This document shows positions 51,658 through 58,672 of a DNA stretch of 64,000 nt, piece by piece. Each line of letters starts with the position of its first letter. Positions within the stretch are counted from its first letter, which is position 1. The notes beneath the pieces are model-generated. The model made no database searches, was not told the origin of the DNA, and saw only the letters and a list, made by a program, of their open reading frames with translations. A program made the position numbers and the translations under genes. This DNA is from Allobosea sp. WAO (GTDB lineage: Bacteria; Pseudomonadota; Alphaproteobacteria; Rhizobiales; Beijerinckiaceae). Where the stretch lies: positions 305,042-369,041 of the forward strand of contig NZ_JXTJ01000010.1 in assembly GCF_001509835.1 (NCBI RefSeq). The letters are read 5' to 3'.

Positions 51658-52374
51658 ATGACATCGACTGCCCTGACGCCCGAGAACCGCGAGAAGCTCA
51701 AGCGCGTCTCGACCGCGACCCTGACCACCGCCCTGTTCAAGCGCGGCTTCCGCAACGTCTTCCTCCAGGATGTGCGCCCGCTCGATCCCCGGGCGCGCAT
51801 GGTCGGGGAAGCCTACACGCTGCGCTACATTCCGGCGCGCGAGGATCTCGACCATCTCGGCGTCTTCGCCGGCACCGAGCATCCGCAGCGCGTCGCGGTC
51901 GAGTCCTGCCCGCCCGGCCATGTCATGGTGATCGACAGCCGCAAGGACCCGCGTGCCGCCTCTGCCGGCTGCATCCTGGTGACGCGGCTGATGCAGCGCG
52001 GCGTCGCCGGCATCGTCACAGATGGCGGCTTCCGCGACAGCCCCGACATCGCCGCGCTCGGCATCCCAGCCTATCACAACCGACCGAGCGCGCCGACCAA
52101 CCTGATCCAGCACCATGCGCTCGACCTCAATGCGCCGATCGGCTGCGGCGATGTCCCAGTCTATCCGGGCGACATCATGGTCGGCGACGGCGAGGGTGTC
52201 TGCGTCATCCCCGCCCATCTCGCCAATGAGGTCGCGGCCGAGGCCTATGAGCAGACGGCCTATGAGGATTTCGTCGAGGAGAAGGTGCGCGAGGGGCGCG
52301 GCATTTTCGGGCTCTATCCGGCCAATGACGAGACCAAGGCCGAGTTCGCGCGGTGGCGGCCCGGCTGGAAGTAG
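51658..52374 (+). CDS. RraA-family protein (demethylmenaquinone methyltransferase/HMG-aldolase-like)
   Basis: A 238-residue protein with the RraA/HMG-aldolase fold: LTPENREKLKRVSTATLTTAL at the start, GIVTDGGFRDSPDI containing the Arg-Asp of the metal/pyruvate site, and GDGEGVCVIPAHLANEVA. Family members include the RNase E inhibitor RraA and class-II pyruvate aldolases. The Arg-Asp and GDGEG elements favour an aldolase or decarboxylase-type enzyme on a keto acid. Its neighbours suggest it acts in sugar-acid breakdown. It follows the solute-binding gene after the palindromic repeat. Confidence 0.9.
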   Translation: MTSTALTPENREKLKRVSTATLTTALFKRGFRNVFLQDVRPLDPRARMVGEAYTLRYIPAREDLDHLGVFAGTEHPQRVAVESCPPGHVMVIDSRKDPRAASAGCILVTRLMQRGVAGIVTDGGFRDSPDIAALGIPAYHNRPSAPTNLIQHHALDLNAPIGCGDVPVYPGDIMVGDGEGVCVIPAHLANEVAAEAYEQTAYEDFVEEKVREGRGIFGLYPANDETKAEFARWRPGWK

Positions 52375-52491
52375 CCGCCGGTCGCGGCATCAGCGCCAGA
52401 GCAGGAAAGCAAGCGAGGGCCGATCATGAAAGGGGGTGCCGTCCAGCGGCGCCCGTGAACGCAGCAACACAAGCAAACATGGGAGAACGCA

Positions 52492-53586
52492 ATGGAAGAT
52501 GCCTCTCGCCGTCAGTTGCTGAAGGGAGGGCTCGCAATGGCGGCGAGCCCGATGCTCGCCATTCCGGCGCTCGCCCAATCCTTCCCGTTCACGCCGAACC
52601 AGCGCTATCCCGATCCGGCGGTCGAAATCCTCGATCCGAGCTTCGCGAAGTACCGGATCTATTCGAGCACGATCGAGCAGCTCGGCAGCGGCTTGCGCTG
52701 GGCCGAGGGGCCGGTCTATTTCCCGGAAGGGCGCTACGTTCTCGTCAGCGACATCCCGAACAACCGGATCATGAAATATGACGAGGTGAAGAACAGCTTC
52801 ACCGTGTTCCGTGACAACGCCAACTACGCCAATGGCAATGCGCGCGACCGACAGGGGCGGCTCGTCACCTGCGAGCATTCGGTGACGCGGCGCCTCACCC
52901 GCACCGAGAAGAACGGCAAGGTCACGGTGCTCGCCGACAAGTTCGAGGGCAAGCGGCTGAACGCGCCCAACGACGTCGTCGTCAAATCGGACGACACGAT
53001 CTGGTTCACCGACCCGCTCTTCGGCATCAACGGCGAATGGGAGGGCGCGCGCGCCAAGCCCGAGCAGGCGACGACCAATGTCTACCGGCTCACTTCGGAC
53101 GGAAAGCTCGCCGCCGTCATCACCGATCTCGTCAATCCGAATGGGCTCGCCTTCTCTCCGGACGAGAAGAAGCTCTATGTCGTGGAATGGCGCGGCACGC
53201 CGAACCGCAGCATCTGGAGCTATGATGTCGCGGCCGACGGCAAGCTTTCGAACAAGGTCAAGCTGATCGACGCCGCCGATTTCGGCGCGCTCGACGGCTT
53301 CAAGGTCGATCGCGACGGCAATCTCTGGTGCGGCTATGGCAGCAATGGCGCGCTGAATGTCGAGCCGAGCGATGCCGGCGGGCGCAAGGTCTACACGCTC
53401 AGGGGCAAATCGGAGGATCTCGACGGGGTGATGGTGTTCAGCCCGGCCGGCAAGCCGCTCGCCTTCATCCGCCTGCCGGAGCGCTGCGCCAATCTCTGCT
53501 TCGGCGGGCCCAAGGGCAACCGGCTCTACATGGCGAGCTGCCACTCGCTCTACGCCTTCTATGTCGAGGCGCATGGCGCCGTCTGA
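52492..53586 (+). CDS. SMP-30/gluconolactonase family lactonase, exported
   Basis: A 364-residue six-bladed beta-propeller lactonase. The N-terminus has a Tat-type signal, SRRQLLKGG followed by a hydrophobic stretch ending near Ala-Leu-Ala-Gln. Metal and substrate residues lie in WAEGPVYFP, LNAPNDVVVKSDD, NPNGLAFSPDEK and LDGFKVDRDGN. It would hydrolyse a sugar lactone (aldonolactone) to the sugar acid in the periplasm. With the binding protein, dehydratase and DapA-family enzyme it outlines a non-phosphorylative sugar-acid pathway. A perfect hairpin follows the gene. Confidence 0.93.
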   Translation: MEDASRRQLLKGGLAMAASPMLAIPALAQSFPFTPNQRYPDPAVEILDPSFAKYRIYSSTIEQLGSGLRWAEGPVYFPEGRYVLVSDIPNNRIMKYDEVKNSFTVFRDNANYANGNARDRQGRLVTCEHSVTRRLTRTEKNGKVTVLADKFEGKRLNAPNDVVVKSDDTIWFTDPLFGINGEWEGARAKPEQATTNVYRLTSDGKLAAVITDLVNPNGLAFSPDEKKLYVVEWRGTPNRSIWSYDVAADGKLSNKVKLIDAADFGALDGFKVDRDGNLWCGYGSNGALNVEPSDAGGRKVYTLRGKSEDLDGVMVFSPAGKPLAFIRLPERCANLCFGGPKGNRLYMASCHSLYAFYVEAHGAV

Positions 53587-53619
53587 GGAGCGCTCGACAA
53601 GGGCTCCGACCGGACGATG

Positions 53620-53652
53620 AAGGGCCGGCGACCACGGAGGTCGCCGGCCCTT
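53620..53652. terminator. Strong hairpin between convergent genes
   Basis: A perfect 14-bp stem, aagggccggcgacc (53620-53633) with ggtcgccggccctt (53639-53652), and loop acgga. It lies between the lactonase gene (ending 53586) and the convergent alpha/beta hydrolase (ending 53668). It probably terminates transcription in both directions. Confidence 0.75.
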
Positions 53653-53667
53653 CCTGCCTTCTTGGGG

Positions 53668-54528
53668 TCAGCTCTTCAGGAAGGCGAGCATGTCCTGGTT
53701 GAGCCGGTCCTTGTGCGTGTCGGAGAGGCCGTGCGGGGCGCCCTCATAGACCTTCAGCAGCGCATGCGGGACGAGCTTCTTCGAAGCGCGGCCGGCGGCG
53801 TCGATCGGCACGATCTGGTCGTCGTCGCCATGGACGATCAGCGTCGGCTTGTCGAACTTCTTGAGGTCCTCGGTGAAGTCGGTCGCCGAGAAGGCCGCGA
53901 TGGAATCATAGGTGTTCTTGAAGCCGCCCTGCATGCCCTGCGCATACCAGGCGTCGATGATGCCCTGGCTCGGCTTCGCGCCCGGCCGGTTGTAGCCATA
54001 GAACGGGCCCGAGGCGATGTCCTTGTAGAGCTGGCCGCGATCGGCGATCTGGCCGGCGCGGATGCCGTCGAAGACGTCGATCGGCAAGCCGCCGGGATTG
54101 GCAGGGGTCTTCAGCATCAGCGGCGGCACGGCCGAGACCAGGCCGAGCCGGGCGACGCGCTTGGTGCCATGGCGGCCGACATAGCGCGCCACCTCGCCGC
54201 CGCCTGTCGAGAAGCCGAAGGCCGAGACATCGCGCAGGTCGAGCGCCTCGATCACCTCGGCGAGGTCGTCGGCATAATGGTCCATGTCGTTGCCGTCCCA
54301 GGGCTGGCTGGAGCGGCCATGGCCGCGCCGATCATGGGCGACGACGCGGAAACCGTTATTGGCGAGGAAGAAAGCCTGGTTCTCCCAGCTGTCGGAGGAG
54401 AGCGGCCAGCCATGGCTCAGCGTGACGACCGGGCCGTCCTTCGGGCCCCAGTCCTTGAAATAGAGGCTCACACCTTCGCGGGTGGTGACATAGCTGCCGG
54501 CGACGGTGGGCTTGGCATTGACGGTCAT
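53668..54528 (-). CDS. Alpha/beta hydrolase (non-haem chloroperoxidase-like)
   Basis: A 286-residue alpha/beta hydrolase. The nucleophile Ser107 lies in GFSTGGGE, the acid in VHGDDDQIVP and the His in EGAPHGL. LSHGWPLSSDSWENQ forms the oxyanion region, and HDRRGHGRSS is typical of cofactor-free haloperoxidase/perhydrolase-like enzymes. It is transcribed divergently from an OhrR-like regulator with two operator-like palindromes in between, suggesting induction by organic peroxides or electrophiles. It may act as an esterase or perhydrolase; the natural substrate is unknown. Confidence 0.92.
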   Translation of the reverse strand: MTVNAKPTVAGSYVTTREGVSLYFKDWGPKDGPVVTLSHGWPLSSDSWENQAFFLANNGFRVVAHDRRGHGRSSQPWDGNDMDHYADDLAEVIEALDLRDVSAFGFSTGGGEVARYVGRHGTKRVARLGLVSAVPPLMLKTPANPGGLPIDVFDGIRAGQIADRGQLYKDIASGPFYGYNRPGAKPSQGIIDAWYAQGMQGGFKNTYDSIAAFSATDFTEDLKKFDKPTLIVHGDDDQIVPIDAAGRASKKLVPHALLKVYEGAPHGLSDTHKDRLNQDMLAFLKS

Positions 54529-54584
54529 GATCGAACTCCTTGGCTCGAGGGCCCGGCTTACGGGCGGATCGCATCGCAGATTTA

Positions 54585-54675
54585 AAATCGTTCACGATTA
54601 GATCGTGAGCGATTTATATGTCGACCTCTGTTAACCTGTCAATCCCTTGCGATCAGATCGTGCGCGATTTATCTG
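54585..54675. promoter_or_regulatory. Two palindromic operators in the divergent ohrR/hydrolase promoter
   Basis: Site 1 (54585-54615) is a near-perfect palindrome, aaatcg-tt-cacgat-tag-atcgtg-ag-cgattt. The half agatcgtgagcgatttatatg (54600-54620) is repeated almost exactly 55 bases later as agatcgtgcgcgatttatctg (54655-54675), which forms a second, weaker inverted repeat with its left flank. Symmetry, A+T content and position between the MarR-type regulator and the hydrolase mark them as probable regulator-binding sites. Confidence 0.75.
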
Positions 54676-54695
54676 AAGCGCGAAGGAGACGCCTC

Positions 54696-55151
54696 ATGAC
54701 GACCGAACCAGCGGCTGCGAGTCCAGCCCTCAGGCTCGATGATTTTCTCTGCTTTGCGGTCTACACAGCCGGCCACGCCTTCAACCGGCTCTACAAGCCG
54801 CTGCTCGAGGCGCTCGGCCTGACCTATCCGCAATATCTCGCCATGGTCGCGCTCTGGGAAAAGGACGACCAGACCGTCAGCGAGCTCGGCGAAAAGCTCT
54901 TTCTGGAATCGAACACGCTGACGCCACTGCTGAAGCGGCTCGAAGGCATGGGCCTCGTTGCACGGGTCAGGGACAAGGCCGACGAGCGCCAGGTGCGACT
55001 GCAGCTGACCGAGGCGGGCAGGGCGTTGCGCGAGAAGGCGCAAGCGGTGCCGCCCTGCGTGCTCGATGCGACGAGCCTGACGGCGGCAGATGCCGGCGCG
55101 TTGACCGAGGCGGTGACGAAGCTGCGCGATACCTTGCTGCGCCGGGACTAG
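54696..55151 (+). CDS. OhrR-like MarR-family regulator (two-cysteine type)
   Basis: A 151-residue winged-helix regulator resembling OhrR: LDDFLCFAVYTAGHAFNRLYKPLLEALGL-like start with Cys19, then LTYPQYLAMVALWEKDDQTV, SNTLTPLLKRLE (recognition helix) and DERQVRLQLTEAG (wing). A second cysteine, Cys121, stands where two-cysteine OhrR proteins form an intersubunit disulphide on oxidation by organic hydroperoxides. It probably represses itself and the divergent hydrolase. The ATG at 54696 follows a GAAGGAG ribosome site, so the longer upstream frame through the operator is not used. Its stop overlaps the convergent monooxygenase stop at a ctag. Confidence 0.9.
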   Translation: MTTEPAAASPALRLDDFLCFAVYTAGHAFNRLYKPLLEALGLTYPQYLAMVALWEKDDQTVSELGEKLFLESNTLTPLLKRLEGMGLVARVRDKADERQVRLQLTEAGRALREKAQAVPPCVLDATSLTAADAGALTEAVTKLRDTLLRRD

Positions 55152-56218
55152 ATCGCGGCCTCGCCGACCAGTTCGCGCACCAGCGGCATGACCTTGCGGC
55201 CATAGAGCTCGATGCAACGCATCATCCCGTCATGCGCCAACGGACCCGCGCTGATCTTGAGCTGGAAGCGCGAGAGGCCGAGGCCCTTGACGGTCGCCGC
55301 GATCTTGCGCGCGACCGTCTCCGGCGAGCCGAGATAGAGCGAGCCGCCGGCGACCTCGCGCTCGAACTCCTCGCGCGTCATCGGCGCCCAGCCGCGCTCG
55401 CCGCCGATCCGGTCGCGCATCTGCTTGTAGGCGGGAAAGAACTCTTCGGCGGCCTCAGCATCGCTCTCCGCGACATAGCCCGGCGAGTGAACGCCGACGG
55501 GCCGCACGGGGCGACCGAGGCGCTCGAAGGCATCGTGGTAGAGATCGACGAAAGGCCGAAAGCGCAACGGCGGCCCGCCGATGATGGCGAGCATCATCGG
55601 CAAATCGTAGCGGGCGGCGCGGACGACCGATTCCGGGCTGCCCCCGACGCCGATCCAGGTCGTGAGCCCGCCCTTCTCGATCGGCGGGAAGACCTGCTGG
55701 TCCTGGAGCGGCGGGCGTAGGCGCCCCTGCCAGGTGACGCTCTTCTTGCTGATCAGTTCGGCGAAGAGGTCGAGCTTCTCCTCGAACAGCGCTTCGTACT
55801 GACGCAGGTCGAAGCCGAAGAGCGGGAAGGACTCGGTGAACGAGCCTCGGCCGAGAATGACCTCGGCGCGGCCATTCGACAGCGCATCGACGGTCGAGAA
55901 GCGCTGGAAGACCCGGATCGGATCATCCGAGCTCAGCACGGTGACGGAGGAGCCGAGGCGGATGCGGGTGGTGCGCGTCGCGATGCCGGCGAGCACGGTC
56001 TCGGGCGACGACACCGCGAAATCGGCGCGGTGATGCTCGCCGATGCCGAAGAAATCGATACCGAGTTCGTCGGCCAGCACAGCCTGTTCGACGAGGTCGC
56101 GGATTACCTGTGCGTGCGGGAGCAGGGTGCCGTCCGGTGCGGCGGTGACGTCGCCGAAGGTGTCGAGACCAAGTTCGAGGCCGCCGCCGCGGCGCACATC
56201 GTCAGGGGTTTCGGGCAT
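55148..56218 (-). CDS. LLM-class flavin-dependent oxidoreductase (luciferase-like), paralogue 1
   Basis: A 356-residue luciferase-like (beta/alpha)8 protein. ELGIDFFGIGEHHR, IRLGSSVTVLSSDDPIRVFQ, DALSNGRAEVILGRG and TESFPLFGFDL are the FMN/substrate-binding landmarks. It closely resembles the enzyme at 56852 throughout. Members use reduced flavin and oxygen to oxidise small molecules, or flavin/F420 for hydride transfer. The gene lies downstream of the HxlR regulator gene in the same direction and converges with the OhrR-like gene. The substrate is unknown; a detoxification role is inferred from context. Confidence 0.92.
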   Translation of the reverse strand: MPETPDDVRRGGGLELGLDTFGDVTAAPDGTLLPHAQVIRDLVEQAVLADELGIDFFGIGEHHRADFAVSSPETVLAGIATRTTRIRLGSSVTVLSSDDPIRVFQRFSTVDALSNGRAEVILGRGSFTESFPLFGFDLRQYEALFEEKLDLFAELISKKSVTWQGRLRPPLQDQQVFPPIEKGGLTTWIGVGGSPESVVRAARYDLPMMLAIIGGPPLRFRPFVDLYHDAFERLGRPVRPVGVHSPGYVAESDAEAAEEFFPAYKQMRDRIGGERGWAPMTREEFEREVAGGSLYLGSPETVARKIAATVKGLGLSRFQLKISAGPLAHDGMMRCIELYGRKVMPLVRELVGEAAI

Positions 56219-56363
56219 GGCGGCTACCGTTCCTCGGGAAAGCGGAGGGAGAATTCAGGCGCCACTGCCTAGCATGGTGCGGGAAAGGCGCTGCATGCAT
56301 TTGCGAAAGCCGTGGCTTTCCCGGATTGGTCGTCCGGGTTGCGCCTTGCTGCTTCCGACTGCG

Positions 56364-56741
56364 CTAACCGGCCGAGCTGTCCTTGCCGTCGAAGGCCTCC
56401 TGCGCCGCGGCGATGCGGGCCTCGTGCTCGATCGCCCAGAGGCCGAGCTGCTCGACGGGCGCGCGCAGCGAATGGCCGAGTTCGGTCAATTCGTAATCGA
56501 CCCGCGGCGGCTTGCTCGGGATGACCGTCCGCCTGACCAGCCCGTCCCGCTCCATGCCCTTCAGCGTCAGGGTCAGCATGCGCTGCGAGATCGTGCCGAT
56601 GGCGCGCTTGATCTCGTTGAAGCGGCGCGGGCCGTTGCGCAAGGCCATCACGATCAGCACGCTCCATTTGTCGCCGACCCGCGCCAGGATCTGGCGGACG
56701 GGCCAGCACATCTCCAGCAATCCGCCGGTCTCAGGTAACAC
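56364..56741 (-). CDS. HxlR-family transcriptional regulator
   Basis: A 125-residue HxlR-type winged-helix regulator. CWPVRQILARVGDKWSVLIV begins with Cys12, then RRFNEIKRAIGTISQRMLT is the recognition region, LVRRTVIPSKPPRVDYELTELG the wing, and the C-terminal helix forms the dimer. Cys12 is placed like the redox-sensing N-terminal cysteine of quinone-responsive HxlR proteins such as YodB. It is divergent from the luciferase-like gene at 56852, with a 110-bp gap holding the likely operators, and upstream of the paralogue at 55148 on its own strand. Redox sensing is inference. Confidence 0.92.
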   Translation of the reverse strand: MLPETGGLLEMCWPVRQILARVGDKWSVLIVMALRNGPRRFNEIKRAIGTISQRMLTLTLKGMERDGLVRRTVIPSKPPRVDYELTELGHSLRAPVEQLGLWAIEHEARIAAAQEAFDGKDSSAG

Positions 56742-56851
56742 CGGTGTGCCTCCTTGCGGCGTTCCTGGCGGTCACAATATTAGGCCAGGTTACGAAAATA
56801 TACCGATCGAAGGGCACGCCGGCAAGCGGCGCCCTTCGGCAAGGAGGGATC

Positions 56852-57898
56852 ATGGAGCTTGGAATCTACAGCTTCGGCGATGTGCAGCGCGATGCGGCGA
56901 CGGGCGAGCTCGGCTCGACCGCGCAGGCGACGCGCAATCTGCTCGAAGCGATCAAACTCGCCGACGAGGTCGGGCTCGACTTCTTCGGCATCGGCGAACA
57001 CCACACCCGCGAGATGCCGGCCTCGGCCGCAACCGTGGTGCTCGGCGCCGCGGCCAGCGTGACGAAGCAGATCAAGCTCGGCAGCGCGGTGACCGTGCTC
57101 AGCACGGACGATCCCGTGCGCGTCTACCAGCAGTTCGCGACGCTCGACGCGCTCTCGAACGGCCGGGCCGAGATCACGGCCGGGCGCGGCTCGTCGACGG
57201 AATCCTTTCCGCTCTTCGGCCATAGCCTGAACGACTACGACGAGCTCTTCGCCGAGAAACTCGATCTCCTGCTCGATATCAACGAGAGCGAGACGGTGAC
57301 CTGGAAGGGCAAGCACCGGCCGGCGCTGAACGAGGCGCTGGTGGTGCCGCGCCCGGACAGCGGCAAGCTGCCGATCTGGCTGGCGACCGGCGGCAACCCG
57401 CAATCCTCGGTGCGTGCCGGGCTGCTGGGGCTGCCGATCTCCTATGCGATCATCGGCGGCCAGGCGGCGCGCTTCGCGCCGCTGGCGGAGCTCTATCGCC
57501 GCGCTGGCGCGCAGGCTCAGATCACGGCCTCCGAGCTCAAGATCTCGGTCGCGAGCCCGGGCTTCGTCGCCGAGGACGCGAGCAAGGCGAAGGAGCAGTT
57601 CTGGACGCACTGGCATGCGGTGATGGAAACGATCGGCAAGATCCGCGGCTTCGCGCCGCCGCCGCGCCACCATTACGACATGGAGGCGAGCGGTGCCGGC
57701 GCGCTGTTCGCGGGAGATCCCGAGGAAATCGCCCGGCGCATCGTCACCCTGCACGGGCAGATCGGCCATATGCGCCAGTTCTTCCAAATGGATGTGGGGC
57801 ATCTCCCGCAGAAGGATTTTCTGCGTTCGATCGAGTTGCTCGGCACGCGGGTCAAGCCGCTGGTCGATGCCGAGCTTGCTGCGAAGCAGGCTGCCTAA
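56852..57898 (+). CDS. LLM-class flavin-dependent oxidoreductase (luciferase-like), paralogue 2
   Basis: A 348-residue luciferase-like oxidoreductase. MELGIYSFGDVQRDAATGE begins the protein after an AAGGAGGGA ribosome site. VGLDFFGIGEHHTREM, IKLGSAVTVLSTDDPVRVYQ, DALSNGRAEITAGRG and a TESFPLFGHSL segment match the paralogue at 55148. It probably uses FMNH2 supplied by a reductase. It is followed 10 bases later by an F420-NADP-reductase-like gene and is divergent from the HxlR regulator, which likely controls it. Substrate unknown. Confidence 0.93.
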   Translation: MELGIYSFGDVQRDAATGELGSTAQATRNLLEAIKLADEVGLDFFGIGEHHTREMPASAATVVLGAAASVTKQIKLGSAVTVLSTDDPVRVYQQFATLDALSNGRAEITAGRGSSTESFPLFGHSLNDYDELFAEKLDLLLDINESETVTWKGKHRPALNEALVVPRPDSGKLPIWLATGGNPQSSVRAGLLGLPISYAIIGGQAARFAPLAELYRRAGAQAQITASELKISVASPGFVAEDASKAKEQFWTHWHAVMETIGKIRGFAPPPRHHYDMEASGAGALFAGDPEEIARRIVTLHGQIGHMRQFFQMDVGHLPQKDFLRSIELLGTRVKPLVDAELAAKQAA

Positions 57899-57908
57899 GG
57901 AGGGGCCG

Positions 57909-58559
57909 ATGCGAGAGGTTGCGACGACCATCGGGATACTGGGTGCCGGGCGCGTCGGCACGGCGCTCGCCCGTCGCGCAGTCGCGGCGGGCTATGATGT
58001 CCAGGTCGCGACGGCGAAGCCCGCGGCGGAGATTGCCCTGCTGCTGGAGATCATGGTGCCCGGCGCCAGGGCTGACGAGGCGGAGGCGGTGATCGCCGCC
58101 TCCGATATCGTCATTCTGGCGCTGCCCCTGTCGAAGTATCGCGCGCTGCGGCCGGAGCTGTTCACCGGCAAGGTCGTGGTCGATGCGATGAACTACTGGG
58201 CGCCGACGGATGGGGTGATTCCCGTATTCGAGGGCGCTCGCTCCAGCAGCGAGGTGGTCCAGGACCATCTTACCGGAGCCCAGCTGGTGCGGAGCTTCAA
58301 CCATATGGGCTATCACGAGATCGACGAGGCGGCGCGGCCTGCGGGAGATCCGCATAGGCGGGCGCTGGCGCTGGCCGGCGACGATGCGCAGGCTCGCGAT
58401 CTCGTCGCGGGCTTCATCGATCGCATCGGCTTCGACCCGGTCGATGCCGGCCCGCTCGCCGCGAGCCGGGGTTTTGCCACAGGTGGTCCGATCTTCGGCG
58501 CGAGCCTCGGGCGCAGCGAAATGCAGAAACGTCTGCAGGAAGCTGAGTTCGCGGCTTGA
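57909..58559 (+). CDS. NADPH-dependent F420 reductase-like NAD(P)-binding protein
   Basis: A 216-residue Rossmann-fold protein. TIGILGAGRVGTALARRA is the dinucleotide loop, ASDIVILALPLSKY and KVVVDAMNYW follow, and VRSFNHMGYHEI plus GFDPVDAGPLAASR are typical of the NADPH:F420 oxidoreductase (FNO-like) family. F420 may well be absent in this organism, so the partner could instead be a flavin or another carrier. Spacing of 10 bases after the luciferase-like gene, with an AAGGAGGGG ribosome site, implies co-transcription and functional pairing. Confidence 0.9.
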   Translation: MREVATTIGILGAGRVGTALARRAVAAGYDVQVATAKPAAEIALLLEIMVPGARADEAEAVIAASDIVILALPLSKYRALRPELFTGKVVVDAMNYWAPTDGVIPVFEGARSSSEVVQDHLTGAQLVRSFNHMGYHEIDEAARPAGDPHRRALALAGDDAQARDLVAGFIDRIGFDPVDAGPLAASRGFATGGPIFGASLGRSEMQKRLQEAEFAA

Positions 58560-58672
58560 AATCCAGTCGGCGCAGCAGCCCGGTTGCATGCGTCGGCGGG
58601 AACCATGAGAGAGTGAAACGCCCCGGCGGCGAAACCGCGCCCCGGGGTAAGCGGCAAAGGCAAGAGACTGTC

